A DNA stretch of 64,000 nucleotides from Alkalimonas sp. (GCF_020831925.1 NZ_JAFIFQ010000003.1:1-64000), one strand, 5' to 3'; shown: positions 26,144 to 33,350, counted from the first letter of the stretch. Notes: generated by a model from the sequence alone, not told the origin. Program-made: numbers and translations.

Positions 26144-26662
26144 ACTAGCCAAATAGTCACGACAAGAATTAAGAATCTCATCAACTTTTTCTCTAATAGG
26201 TGCTTTAACCTCTATCGATTCGAGTTTTGAGCCCGGGCCGAGAACATCTCCGACAGAACCTTTAAAAATATTCTCTACAATTGAATCTTCTTGTTGATTT
26301 AAAGGCTGGATGTCATCTGGTGCCGATTTACCAAGCGCATTGTAAATATACCAAGTAACGCTATTGGCATACTTAATGCCCAATTCAGAGCTGAGGAAGT
26401 CATCAGAAATCTGCAACTGTTCAGAACTAAAATTCTGCTGCAAAATGGACTGGTACGATTTAGCCAAAATATTCACGTCGATTCTGTCAATACACTCTGC
26501 AAACTCTTTTGTCGCAAGACCTTTCTCAGCCCCATCAATTATTGATAACTTTATTCCGCCAAAGCTTACATCGGCTAAAAATTTTGAAGTTGCACTAACA
26601 TCATTGTCTCCAGATGAAATTAGTAAAAATGAAATAGAAAGTGCCAGACCGAGGTAGTTCAT
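26138..26662 (-). CDS. Cassette-encoded exported protein, DUF2059-like segment
   Basis: 174 residues. Signal peptide MNYLGLALSISFLLISSG, then a mostly helical acidic domain with two cysteines. The stretch SYQSILQQNFSSEQLQISD, followed by FLSSELGIKYA, resembles DUF2059 (Y-x-x-x-F-s-x-x-E-l, F-x-s-x-x-G-x-k), a family of unknown role in the periplasm; this is by eye and tentative. The longer reading begins inside attC3, so the internal ATG is used. The TAA stop lies in the attC2 core. Confidence 0.72.
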   Translation of the reverse strand: MNYLGLALSISFLLISSGDNDVSATSKFLADVSFGGIKLSIIDGAEKGLATKEFAECIDRIDVNILAKSYQSILQQNFSSEQLQISDDFLSSELGIKYANSVTWYIYNALGKSAPDDIQPLNQQEDSIVENIFKGSVGDVLGPGSKLESIEVKAPIREKVDEILNSCRDYLASS

Positions 26663-26668
26663 AATAAT

Positions 26669-26746
26669 TCCTAACGCCCGGCGCAACGGGCCATTTGGAG
26701 CGATGAAGGAGCGGAAAATGGGTCCGCCTGCCGCCGTTTGTTAGGC
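26669..26746 (-). other. attC recombination site (attC3)
   Basis: 78 bases, plus strand TCCTAACGCCCGGCGC to CCGTTTGTTAGGC. Minus-strand ends GCCTAACAAACGG and CCGGGCGTTAGGA pair; GGGCCATTTGG and the GGGTCC segment form the inner stem. The right core matches GTTRRRY exactly. Confidence 0.9.
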
Positions 26747-26748
26747 AT

Positions 26749-27261
26749 TTATCTGGTTTTTTCCTCAAACCACTTTTCGAGTTCGACACTGGCAGCAGTA
26801 TCAGTAAGATTGAGGTCCAGTATATAGTAGGGGGAGCCAACTGGCTGCCCACATCTTAACTGGAGCCAACGTGATTTATCTTTTGATTGGAACTGATATT
26901 GTTCGCTCCAATTCATTTTTTGGTTGAAATCTTTAGATAGCTGACCACTTAACTGTCTCAGTGAAGTTATGCATTGTTCAGATGACTCAAAGCTTCTATG
27001 AGTAGTAATTTGAAATACCGCCCCATTGAAAAGCGAAATCCGCATCGTAAAGTCGTTAAAAATTCCGTTGTAGTGTGATTTTGCAGGAGCATGAATAATT
27101 TTAACGGGAGCCTCATCACCAAGATATCTATTGCCAAGCAGCTTAATTTGAGCTTCTTTAAAAGGTTTGCCAATATGAACTCCAAAGATCCTTTCAACAT
27201 CATTGTCGCTGTAAGCCAATGATGAAGTGCTAAATAGAACCAACAAAAGTAGACTCTTCAT
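26749..27261 (-). CDS. Cassette-encoded exported protein, unknown
   Basis: 170 residues. The ATG of MKSLLLLVLFSTSSLAYS gives a clear signal peptide; the longer reading starts inside attC4. The mature part has a short conserved-looking FGVHIGKPFKEAQIKLLG block, a central beta-rich portion (IFNDFTMRISLFNGAVFQI) and two cysteines likely to pair (EQCITSL and LRCGQPVG). No family recognised; the FGV-x-x-G-k-p motif is common at the start of small periplasmic cassette proteins. Confidence 0.72.
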   Translation of the reverse strand: MKSLLLLVLFSTSSLAYSDNDVERIFGVHIGKPFKEAQIKLLGNRYLGDEAPVKIIHAPAKSHYNGIFNDFTMRISLFNGAVFQITTHRSFESSEQCITSLRQLSGQLSKDFNQKMNWSEQYQFQSKDKSRWLQLRCGQPVGSPYYILDLNLTDTAASVELEKWFEEKTR

Positions 27262-27267
27262 ATTTGA

Positions 27268-27339
27268 TCCTAACGCCGTGCTCTGCGGAAATTTAGGAGC
27301 GCCAGCGAGTAAATTTTCCATAGCAGCACCTTGTTAGTT
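27268..27339 (-). other. attC recombination site (attC4)
   Basis: 72 bases, plus strand TCCTAACGCCGTGCTCTGC to GCAGCACCTTGTTAGTT. Minus-strand arms AACAAGGTGCTGC and GCAGAGCACGGCGTT pair with a few bulges, the normal attC fold. Confidence 0.87.
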
Positions 27340-28029
27340 TCACATTTCAAACACACTGCCAAAGCTCTCTCCATTTCGAACCCGTTCTAGTTTTTGATAA
27401 AGCTGTAGCGGCTCGAAATTATTAACTGCCATTCTTGATGCAACATAGTTTTCATGTGTGTTTGTACCACCAAAAAATTCTCTGCCGGTTTTCAATTGTT
27501 TGACGGAGTCTATGGCTTCTTGGCTGATATCAATATTTTCAATTAAGAATGGCTTTCTGTGATCCACGATTAAGGCCACCCCTTCATTGAACCAAACGGG
27601 AATTTCTAGCCAATGATTTAGCCATCCAACTCTTTGTCCAACTTCTGCATGCACCAGCTCATGCGCGGCAACATCTACATTTTGCCCTTTAGGGCCAAGG
27701 ATTATGCAAGTGCCCATTGGGGTATAGTAAGCTGTTGCAGTTGAGTTAGCTCCAAAGTTGCTTGCTTCAGCTTTATTACCCACAATTACTATTTTGGGGG
27801 TAGCGATCATTTCGCCAAATGTTGCATCTACTCTTTGTCTACCGTCTATGATGCTTCTTAAAGCTTCCTCTATATTTTCAACGCTGGGGGATACAAAAAC
27901 ATTTGGAGCGACTTGCTCATAACCTTTAAATCCCACAGCTTCACAGGCCAACGCATGTCTCTGAGAAAAAACACCAGCGAGTGCAACTAACAAAAAGCAG
28001 GCGAAGACAACAATTTTAATTCTTTGCAT
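27340..28029 (-). CDS. Cassette-encoded exported HExxH metallopeptidase-like protein
   Basis: 229 residues. Signal peptide IVVFACFLLVALAGVFS. Zinc motif His123-Glu124-x-x-His127 in AAHELVHAEVG, and 22 residues further Glu149 in VWFNEGVAL, spacing that fits gluzincin (MA-clan) peptidases with the third ligand Glu. Upstream VFVSPSVENIEEALRSIIDG may be the prodomain or edge strand region, and the AAYYT-like TATAYYTPMGTCIILGP gives the strand above the active-site helix. Substrate unknown. ATG is the only sensible start, just after attC5; the TGA abuts attC4. Confidence 0.8.
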   Translation of the reverse strand: MQRIKIVVFACFLLVALAGVFSQRHALACEAVGFKGYEQVAPNVFVSPSVENIEEALRSIIDGRQRVDATFGEMIATPKIVIVGNKAEASNFGANSTATAYYTPMGTCIILGPKGQNVDVAAHELVHAEVGQRVGWLNHWLEIPVWFNEGVALIVDHRKPFLIENIDISQEAIDSVKQLKTGREFFGGTNTHENYVASRMAVNNFEPLQLYQKLERVRNGESFGSVFEM

Positions 28030-28044
28030 GATGCTCCCTCGTGA

Positions 28045-28172
28045 AACTAACGCCGCGTTAAGGGGTGAGCAACGCCAACTACCAACTCACCGCATTACAC
28101 TAAAAACTAATAAAATCAATGCATAACGAAAATGCTACGCGTTGCGAATCCCTCTTTAACGCCTTGTTAGGG
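28045..28172 (-). other. Long attC recombination site (attC5)
   Basis: 128 bases, the longest in the array. Plus strand AACTAACGCCGCGTTAAGG to CTTTAACGCCTTGTTAGGG. The arms CGCGTTAAGGGGTGAGCAACGC and GCGTTGCGAATCCCTCTTTAACGCC pair over about 22 bases, with an AT-rich apical part, resembling the long sites of Vibrio superintegrons. Confidence 0.92.
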
Positions 28173-28173
28173 C

Positions 28174-28761
28174 TCAGTTACCCAGCGATACTAGTTCGTC
28201 TAACTCACTCTGCAAGCGAGCAGTTCGTTCAAAAACTAAAGTTTCGAGTTCCGAGTAATATATCAATGGGTATATAGATCCCCCTTTGTACATATCAGCT
28301 ACTGATCTCGCATGGGCTTCGATATACTCGTTCCACTTTGCCTGTGCACACCCGTATGCTTCGGTGTGGTCACTATCTAGCTTACTCATTAATTGAGCGT
28401 AAACCTCGTTCATTTTAATTAATGAACGATTGTAACTATCCGAAGCCATTTGGTTCATTTCAGTTTGAGTAATATGCTCAGTGCTACTCGCCTGCATATG
28501 AGAAACCGATTTGGTGTTTAAATCAAAAACATGACTTTGCACCGCGCTACTTTTTTCTGTGAGCATAGATCCAAATTGGTTTAAGCCTGAGATATCTAAA
28601 CCTTGCTCACTCATTTTTTTATGTATATCTAGAACTTTTTGATGCTTATCCAAAATTTCTAATTCAGGCTTTGATTCGATTTTTCGCTTTATAAGATAAC
28701 CAATGCCCGTCATGAGAGCTCCTAGTAGAACGAAGCCCAACTTTTCTATCATTTCATTCAT
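28174..28761 (-). CDS. Cassette-encoded membrane-anchored LprI-like protein
   Basis: 195 residues. One N-terminal membrane helix (LGFVLLGALMTGIGYLI) followed by KRK, a helical linker and a C-terminal domain (about residues 105-190) resembling the LprI/DUF1311 family: LNxxY-like MNEVYAQLMSKL, AQAKWNEYIEAHA and the terminal FERTARLQSEL. Most LprI-like domains carry conserved cysteines; here only one is left (GCAQAKW) so the disulfides are absent, and the K-rich flank predicts the domain is cytoplasmic rather than periplasmic. Function unknown. Confidence 0.75.
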   Translation of the reverse strand: MNEMIEKLGFVLLGALMTGIGYLIKRKIESKPELEILDKHQKVLDIHKKMSEQGLDISGLNQFGSMLTEKSSAVQSHVFDLNTKSVSHMQASSTEHITQTEMNQMASDSYNRSLIKMNEVYAQLMSKLDSDHTEAYGCAQAKWNEYIEAHARSVADMYKGGSIYPLIYYSELETLVFERTARLQSELDELVSLGN

Positions 28762-28783
28762 TTACACTGAATCTTCCTATGAG

Positions 28784-28884
28784 CCCTAACGCCTTTCTAA
28801 GAGGCGAGTAATTGTTGGCTAAAATGTGTAGCGAAGCGGAACCGAGCCAACTGTTACGAGTCCTGCTTGAGCAACTTGTTAAAC
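28784..28884 (-). other. attC recombination site (attC6)
   Basis: 101 bases, plus strand CCCTAACGCCTTTC to GCAACTTGTTAAAC. Inner arms CGAGTAATTGTTGGCT and AGCCAACTGTTACGAG pair over 14-15 bases. The right core GTTAAAC matches the consensus GTTRRRY exactly. Confidence 0.9.
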
Positions 28885-29865
28885 GTCATTTGACTCGAAG
28901 TTTCCTGCTAAATCGGTTTGTCCCCAACGAATATAGCCAGTATCAAAAATCCTGCTATGAAAATCAGACTGGTCTATAAAAAAACCTTGCCTTGAAACCG
29001 ATTCAAAGTTTAATTTATTGTCATACTCATTGAAGTTTGAGTTTATAACAAACTTCTTTTCGTCGACTAATTCTATTCCAAGAATAAAATGAGGAAATAA
29101 AGCACCTTTTACTGAAACTTCCTGTTGCTTTGGAAATAATCCTGTAGATTTATATGTGGGTAGCCTGAGAGCATTGACTATTCGTTGATGATGATCAGCA
29201 ACCCATGGTGCTATTGCATGCACATGAAAAGGTTGTGGAATAAAATAGTGAAATATTATTCTTGAACTATTCCTATTTACTGCTTTAGAAAAACCACGAG
29301 CAATTCTCCTATCTGTTGTAGTTGAAACAAACATTGTTTCTTTACGAATTCCCGCAGATCCTGCGATATGTAGAAAATATAGGAAATAATCTCTAGCCTT
29401 TAGCTTAGTTTCAGAGGTATAGGCTTGATTTATCCTTTGTAAAAAATCGTGTTGATTATGCTGATTTAGAAAGAAATCCCTAAACTCCCTAGATGTGTTC
29501 TTATTTACTTGACTTAAAACTCTGGGATCTTCTAAAGACTCACAAATACGTCTATAGATAAACAATAGGGTTTCATCAGAGCAATCATTTATGCCTGTGA
29601 GGAAATTTCTTTCCGTATTAAAAGTATCAACTGAAAAATGTCTGGCTTTATCACCAAAGTAAAAAGCGCGTTCGAACACTTCATTCGTTTCAATTCCCAA
29701 ACCACCACTAGTTAAACGCCTCCTAATATTGCGCTGCTCTTCTCCTCGAAATAAAAATAGCAAACGCCCAGCCTTATCCTGTTCAGATAAAAAAGATTTA
29801 AGGCTTAAGAAGCGTGTTCTTAACTCTTCGCTTATCGGCTGTAAGTTATTATCAACGTACTCCAT
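28879..29865 (-). CDS. Cassette protein with FRG / ADP-ribosyltransferase-like motifs
   Basis: 328 residues, no signal peptide. Three motifs in the right order suggest an R-S-E type ADP-ribosyltransferase-like fold or the related FRG domain: LLFLFRGEEQRN (Arg40), MFVSTTTDRRIARGF (Ser181-Thr-Thr) and KQQEVSVKGAL (Gln247-x-Glu249). The 140-residue gap between the first two is long and filled by a helical insertion, which weakens the case. The C-terminal segment FPHFILGIEL after the Glu resembles the last strand of that fold. Function unknown; effector, toxin or defence roles are open. The TAA stop lies in the attC6 core. Confidence 0.72.
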   Translation of the reverse strand: MEYVDNNLQPISEELRTRFLSLKSFLSEQDKAGRLLFLFRGEEQRNIRRRLTSGGLGIETNEVFERAFYFGDKARHFSVDTFNTERNFLTGINDCSDETLLFIYRRICESLEDPRVLSQVNKNTSREFRDFFLNQHNQHDFLQRINQAYTSETKLKARDYFLYFLHIAGSAGIRKETMFVSTTTDRRIARGFSKAVNRNSSRIIFHYFIPQPFHVHAIAPWVADHHQRIVNALRLPTYKSTGLFPKQQEVSVKGALFPHFILGIELVDEKKFVINSNFNEYDNKLNFESVSRQGFFIDQSDFHSRIFDTGYIRWGQTDLAGNFESNDV

Positions 29866-29878
29866 ACCCTTCCTTGAC

Positions 29879-29971
29879 GTTTAACGCCCGGCTTTGGGGC
29901 GGGCTTGGAGCCGCGCAGCGGCGGAAAGGCCGTCCCAGCCCCGAAGGGGCGACAACAGCCGATTGTTATGT
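29879..29971 (-). other. attC recombination site (attC7)
   Basis: 93 bases, plus strand GTTTAACGCCCGGC to CCGATTGTTATGT. Stem GGCTTTGGGGC with GCCCCGAAGGGGC, apical GCCGCGCAGCGGCGG. Left core GTTTAAC is a perfect RYYYAAC. Confidence 0.9.
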
Positions 29972-29986
29972 GATTTGCAGGCGCGA

Positions 29987-30205
29987 CTAAACACCAGATT
30001 TCACCATATCCCTGATCTTTATTGCCTTTTCGAAATGATCCAATTTGTGAGTCTCAATCCACCACCGGGCTGCTTCCATAAGCACTTCTGGCTGATCATT
30101 TCTATTTTTGAAGAATGCGTAAAACGAGAGGCCGACTCCTGAACCTTTCTGATCGATTTTGTGATCACATACTTCTACAATTTTTTCTCTTAGCTCTTTC
30201 CGCAA
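29987..30205 (-). CDS. Small cassette protein, unknown (TTG start)
   Basis: 72 residues, soluble and mostly helical. The segments IVEVCDHKIDQKG, GLSFYAFFKNRND and the C-terminal ARWWIETHKLDHFEKAIKIR look like a conserved small family; it may be DUF6500, but I cannot confirm that. TTG is taken as the start because AGGGA lies 7 bases upstream and no ATG or GTG occurs in frame before a stop. Confidence 0.68.
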   Translation of the reverse strand: MRKELREKIVEVCDHKIDQKGSGVGLSFYAFFKNRNDQPEVLMEAARWWIETHKLDHFEKAIKIRDMVKSGV

Positions 30206-30231
30206 AACAGTATCCCTATGCTGGATTGATC

Positions 30232-30306
30232 ACATAACGCTTTGCACAGCGGCGCGAGGAACGAGCGTCCGGTGCCGCAGGCACGAACTGCTGCAACTTG
30301 TTAGCC
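30232..30306 (-). other. attC recombination site (attC8)
   Basis: 75 bases, plus strand ACATAACGCTTTGCACAGC to GCTGCAACTTGTTAGCC. Arms TTGCACAGCGGCG and the CTGCTGCAA side pair. The stop of the DUF4435 gene (TAA) is inside the right core. Confidence 0.88.
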
Positions 30307-31194
30307 CTTGGGCATATTTGATACAGGCATGTTAACTCCTAACCCAGCAAGCTGTTTACCCATAGGACTACGCTGAAATTCAGAGAACTCGCAGGCTAGT
30401 CTTAGCATAAGTTCAAGCTTGTCGGCCGTCATTCCTTTTTGACCTCGACACTCAAGATGTAGAGACAACATTTCTGTCAAATCGTGACCTCTTGACAAAG
30501 ACCAACTTGAAGATGCTTCTCGATCAAGGCGTTCAGCCACCTCAATAAGATCGTCAGTATACTCACGATAATTGGACCATCTGGGTAATGCTTTTAAGAG
30601 TTCATTCTGATCAAAAGAGATATCTTTAGGATTGAAAAATGCTCGGATATCCAGCCCATTTAGAACACTTGATCTTAGATTATGCTCTTTTTGAACTATA
30701 ATGTCTGCCGCACGAAGACTTCCAGTGACACGTGACGCACGCTCCAAACGATCTCGCAGATTATCTGCTTCGTTGATATCAATATCCAAGTTAACTAAAA
30801 CCTTTTCAAAGGCGCTAGTATTTATAAGAAAAGACTCTAAGTCATTGTAATGAAGTCGATTTTCAGTGAAGCAAAAAGAATTGTAGATAAAACTCGGATG
30901 ATTATGCAGTTTATGTCCGGCAATGAAATCAAAGTCAACATCGGCTAGAAAGCACAGGAAATCATAGTCACAATACGGCTTCATTTGTGAAGCGCTATAT
31001 ACACGACTCACCAATGACTTGCCATCAAGCCCGTCAAATCGAATCGATGCATTCGCGCAAAGCCATTGACTTAGAAAGCGCTTATCACACACACCTTCTA
31101 CAACGGCAGTGCGTATTTCTTTACTTCGATACATTTGCAATGCGTTATTAAGGAGATTCTTGGGATCTTTTTGATACTTACGGAGTGAGCTCAT
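30301..31194 (-). CDS. DUF4435 TOPRIM-like effector, PARIS AriB-like
   Basis: 297 residues. DUF4435 signatures are visible: VVEGVCDKRFL (Glu33 and Asp37 of the TOPRIM-like glycine-rich start), the metal-binding acidic run FLADVDFDF (Asp85, Asp87, Asp89) and YNDLESFL. In the PARIS antiphage system the DUF4435 partner AriB is a nuclease released from its ATPase partner AriA by phage anti-restriction proteins; it then cleaves tRNA. The gene follows the ATPase by three bases, in the same order and strand as PARIS. Whether it belongs to PARIS proper or a sister AAA-DUF4435 group needs phylogeny. Confidence 0.8.
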   Translation of the reverse strand: MSSLRKYQKDPKNLLNNALQMYRSKEIRTAVVEGVCDKRFLSQWLCANASIRFDGLDGKSLVSRVYSASQMKPYCDYDFLCFLADVDFDFIAGHKLHNHPSFIYNSFCFTENRLHYNDLESFLINTSAFEKVLVNLDIDINEADNLRDRLERASRVTGSLRAADIIVQKEHNLRSSVLNGLDIRAFFNPKDISFDQNELLKALPRWSNYREYTDDLIEVAERLDREASSSWSLSRGHDLTEMLSLHLECRGQKGMTADKLELMLRLACEFSEFQRSPMGKQLAGLGVNMPVSNMPKG

Positions 31195-31197
31195 ATA

Positions 31198-32547
31198 TTA
31201 CACTCCATAGCTGTCTTGGCTGCCAACCTCTCGATGCTGTTCAGCAAGCTCGATCACGCTCTCCCATCTATCCCCTATTAGTATTGGAGAGTGTGTTGCT
31301 AGAAGTACTGTAAAGCCATTAACTTTTCGAATTTCTTCAAGAATTGAAAGGAACTTCTCTTGCCATTCAGGATGAAATGAAATCTCTGGCTCATCAATAA
31401 GAACAAGCGAACCCCTAGTCGTACTAAACACTAGCTTTCCTATCAGGACAATTAAGTGTTGCTCACCGGAGGATAATACTGACAGAGATAATACCTGCTT
31501 TTCTCCATCACAAACTCTAACAACAATACCCTCGTCAGCTGATGTTTCAATTTCTTTAAAGGCAATTAGGCTATTGATAGAACTACAAAAAACATCGAGG
31601 CGACGCGCTAGATCATCGAGTAAAGAAAATTTCTCACGAATGTCGTCCAAGTATGTTTTTAGTACCAGCATGCCAGCATTTTCCGAAGATTCAGCATGGA
31701 CATTCAGTTGTTTTGTTGTTCCAGTATGAGGAACTAAGCCGAGTCGCGCATATCTCTCTTCATATTCCTGAACAGCTTTTATAGATTCAACAATAGCCTC
31801 CCTAGCCGGTGATACCCCTTCTTTTAAAGACTCCATTAGCCGAGTTGGAAAATTTGTCTCTTTTTTTCGACCCTCTTCAAACTGATTTCGAATAGCAAAC
31901 TGAATTTTATCTTGAATATCTTTCGCTAGAGCCCCTACCATTAAACTACTTTTAGCTGCTGCATGCCCTCGAATATCGAAATCTTCTTCAAATTTTAGGC
32001 GGTTAGTGGGGATGGAAAATACCTTTATTGATCTTCGTGCTTTTTCTAGCCACTCATCGCGTTTAATATTCCTCCTGAATATTGGATGATCACCATATCG
32101 AGACAGTATTTCAGCACGATCAAATACCTCCCCAGTACGATCATGTCGCCATGTTTTTGGTCCAATCCTCGTCAGGAATGGCAAGGCTCTTTCAACTACA
32201 AATGATCGCTGGGCCCCATCTTGATTCCCAAATGGGTCTTTTATTTTCGTTTCATTAGATCCGGAACGAATTGTGACTTGATTATTTTCAAGGTCATCAT
32301 CGATATGGAGTATTTCGATAACATCATTATCCGACAAATAAAAGCGAATACTTCCAAAATTCTCCCTGATAAAATAGTAATGATCGCCTGAAGCAAAACT
32401 GCTAATTATCTTTAATATTGTTGACTTCCCGTACCCATTTGGTGCGGTTAATATAGATATATTTGTTTCATTATCATAGAGGTTAATGGTGTAGTCAAAG
32501 CGACCAAAGAGCTTATCAATCTCTATTCTTTCAATTATTTTTTCCAT
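31198..32547 (-). CDS. AAA/SMC-like ATPase, PARIS AriA-like
   Basis: 449 residues. Walker A APNGYGKS (35-42), a long helical middle region (about 190-330), ABC signature LSSGEQHL, Walker B with catalytic Glu in SLVLIDEPEISFHPEW and the H-switch ATHSPILIG. This is the AAA_15/AAA_21 type of predicted ATPase found with nucleases such as OLD and DUF4435. The chosen ATG follows AGAGGG by four to six bases; a reading 30 residues longer lies inside attC9 and has no ribosome site. Coupled to the DUF4435 gene. In PARIS the ATPase senses the phage trigger and holds the nuclease in check. Confidence 0.82.
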   Translation of the reverse strand: MEKIIERIEIDKLFGRFDYTINLYDNETNISILTAPNGYGKSTILKIISSFASGDHYYFIRENFGSIRFYLSDNDVIEILHIDDDLENNQVTIRSGSNETKIKDPFGNQDGAQRSFVVERALPFLTRIGPKTWRHDRTGEVFDRAEILSRYGDHPIFRRNIKRDEWLEKARRSIKVFSIPTNRLKFEEDFDIRGHAAAKSSLMVGALAKDIQDKIQFAIRNQFEEGRKKETNFPTRLMESLKEGVSPAREAIVESIKAVQEYEERYARLGLVPHTGTTKQLNVHAESSENAGMLVLKTYLDDIREKFSLLDDLARRLDVFCSSINSLIAFKEIETSADEGIVVRVCDGEKQVLSLSVLSSGEQHLIVLIGKLVFSTTRGSLVLIDEPEISFHPEWQEKFLSILEEIRKVNGFTVLLATHSPILIGDRWESVIELAEQHREVGSQDSYGV

Positions 32548-32588
32548 GAATCCCTCTAAAATAGATTGCGGTAAAATTTCTGACGTAA

Positions 32589-32672
32589 GGCTAACGCCGC
32601 CAGCACGCGCGGCTTTGCAGTGGAGGCGAAGCCGCAACGGAAAAGACGTCGCTGTGACTGGCCTTGTTATAA
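32589..32672 (-). other. attC recombination site (attC9)
   Basis: 84 bases, plus strand GGCTAACGCCGCCAGC to GGCCTTGTTATAA. Stem GCGCGGCTTTGC / AGGCGAAGCCGC-type arms with a GTCGCTGTGA segment. It is the intact relative of decayed attC1. Confidence 0.88.
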
Positions 32673-33074
32673 CTCAATGCTCGTGACCACTGTTTTGCTT
32701 AAGTTTTTGAAGCCGGTTCTTTCATACTCAAGAACCCAATTTGTTTCAAGCGTAATTGGTAACTTCTTGGATTGAATATTCCCAAACACGATTTTTGTAA
32801 CATCCACGGGATTATGAGCCGCAAAGAAATAAATAGAACCGTCAATGTAGCCAGGCACCGGATTGATTGGAAATATGAACTCCTTCCCCTCAAGCTCCAC
32901 CGGATTCCGTGGAATACGAACACAGTCGAGGCGGATACATGTATCCACATTTTCAGCATAACCATCTAAGTTCAATTCAAAAGGCGCAACATCAACTTCA
33001 ATGGAGACGTTTCCGTCTTTCCCTTGAATCTTGGCTTTTGTGAAAACAATTTTCTGTATCGGAAATTCTTCCAT
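32667..33074 (-). CDS. First cassette protein, unknown
   Basis: 135 residues, soluble, beta-rich with no signal peptide: IQKIVFTKAKIQGKDG, a central LDCVRIPRNPVELEG and the C-terminal WVLEYERTGFKNLS. Family not recognised. ATG at the cassette start; the stop lies in the attC9 core. A promoter for it must lie between here and the idh terminator, but no convincing -35/-10 pair is visible. Confidence 0.7.
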   Translation of the reverse strand: MEEFPIQKIVFTKAKIQGKDGNVSIEVDVAPFELNLDGYAENVDTCIRLDCVRIPRNPVELEGKEFIFPINPVPGYIDGSIYFFAAHNPVDVTKIVFGNIQSKKLPITLETNWVLEYERTGFKNLSKTVVTSIEL

Positions 33075-33087
33075 GCTTCACTCTGAG

Positions 33088-33094
33088 TTATAAC
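33088..33094 (-). other. Outer core site of the array (attI-like or secondary site)
   Basis: Minus-strand GTTATAA, the same core as in attC9, at the upstream boundary of the first cassette. No second imperfect repeat or integrase follows, so this single core marks where the array joins chromosomal DNA. Low confidence as a functional site. Confidence 0.4.
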
Positions 33095-33316
33095 AGCTTG
33101 ATAGTTTGTAAAGTCCCTTCTTTCCGCGCGGGATTTTGCCTTCTATCTTTTTTTGATGAAATTAAACTAGCGAAAAACTTGCTGATAAGCAACAGAATTT
33201 TAACGATGAGCTGGTATGTGAGTGGTAATTGCTGGGTTTCTACTTGCGATTCGCTGGTTAACTGCTGGTTTACTTTGAACTGAGTGTTTGTACAGTCTTA
33301 GCTAGCTGACTTTTGG

Positions 33317-33350
33317 CACTAAAAAAACCGCTGCAGCGGTTTTTTTAGTG
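33317..33350. terminator. Perfect bidirectional terminator between idh and the array
   Basis: A perfect 34-base palindrome; each 17-base arm reads CACTAAAAAAACCGCTG and its complement, giving a GC stem followed by a T tract on both strands. It ends idh transcription and blocks read-through into the cassettes. Confidence 0.9.

Larger units (their letters stand above)
25415..33094 (-). mobile_element. Integron cassette array without integrase (CALIN-like)
   Basis: Nine cassettes are bounded by eight intact attC sites and one decayed site. Every site reads, on the minus strand, (C)TAACAA-like at the gene-proximal end and GCGTTA at the far end, the polarity of attC sites following minus-strand genes. 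Genes are single, compact and mostly end inside the attC core. Several cassettes are visibly AT-rich compared with the neighbouring housekeeping DNA. No tyrosine recombinase gene lies in this window: the upstream side leads through a terminator to idh and the downstream side to a toxin-antitoxin pair and a mipA-like gene. The integrase may be elsewhere in the genome or lost. Confidence 0.88.

Noticed and set aside
26662-26686. Longer N-terminus for the exported cassette protein
   Set aside because: It starts inside attC3 and precedes an internal signal peptide; the internal ATG gives a standard exported protein.
28879-29865. Phage lysis or transposase protein
   Set aside because: No DDE/DEDD or lysin motifs; the three short motifs fit ART/FRG-like folds better.
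32548-32637. Extra 30-residue N-terminus of the ATPase
   Set aside because: It lies inside attC9 and lacks a ribosome site; AGAGGG precedes the chosen ATG.
25415-33094. CRISPR array or prophage explanation of the repeats
   Set aside because: Repeats are attC-type, of different lengths and in pairs with genes between; no Cas genes, integrase or phage structural genes occur.
33098-33283. 61-codon plus-strand reading frame between the array and idh
   Set aside because: No ribosome site, no protein-like features and it crosses the idh terminator region; probably noise.
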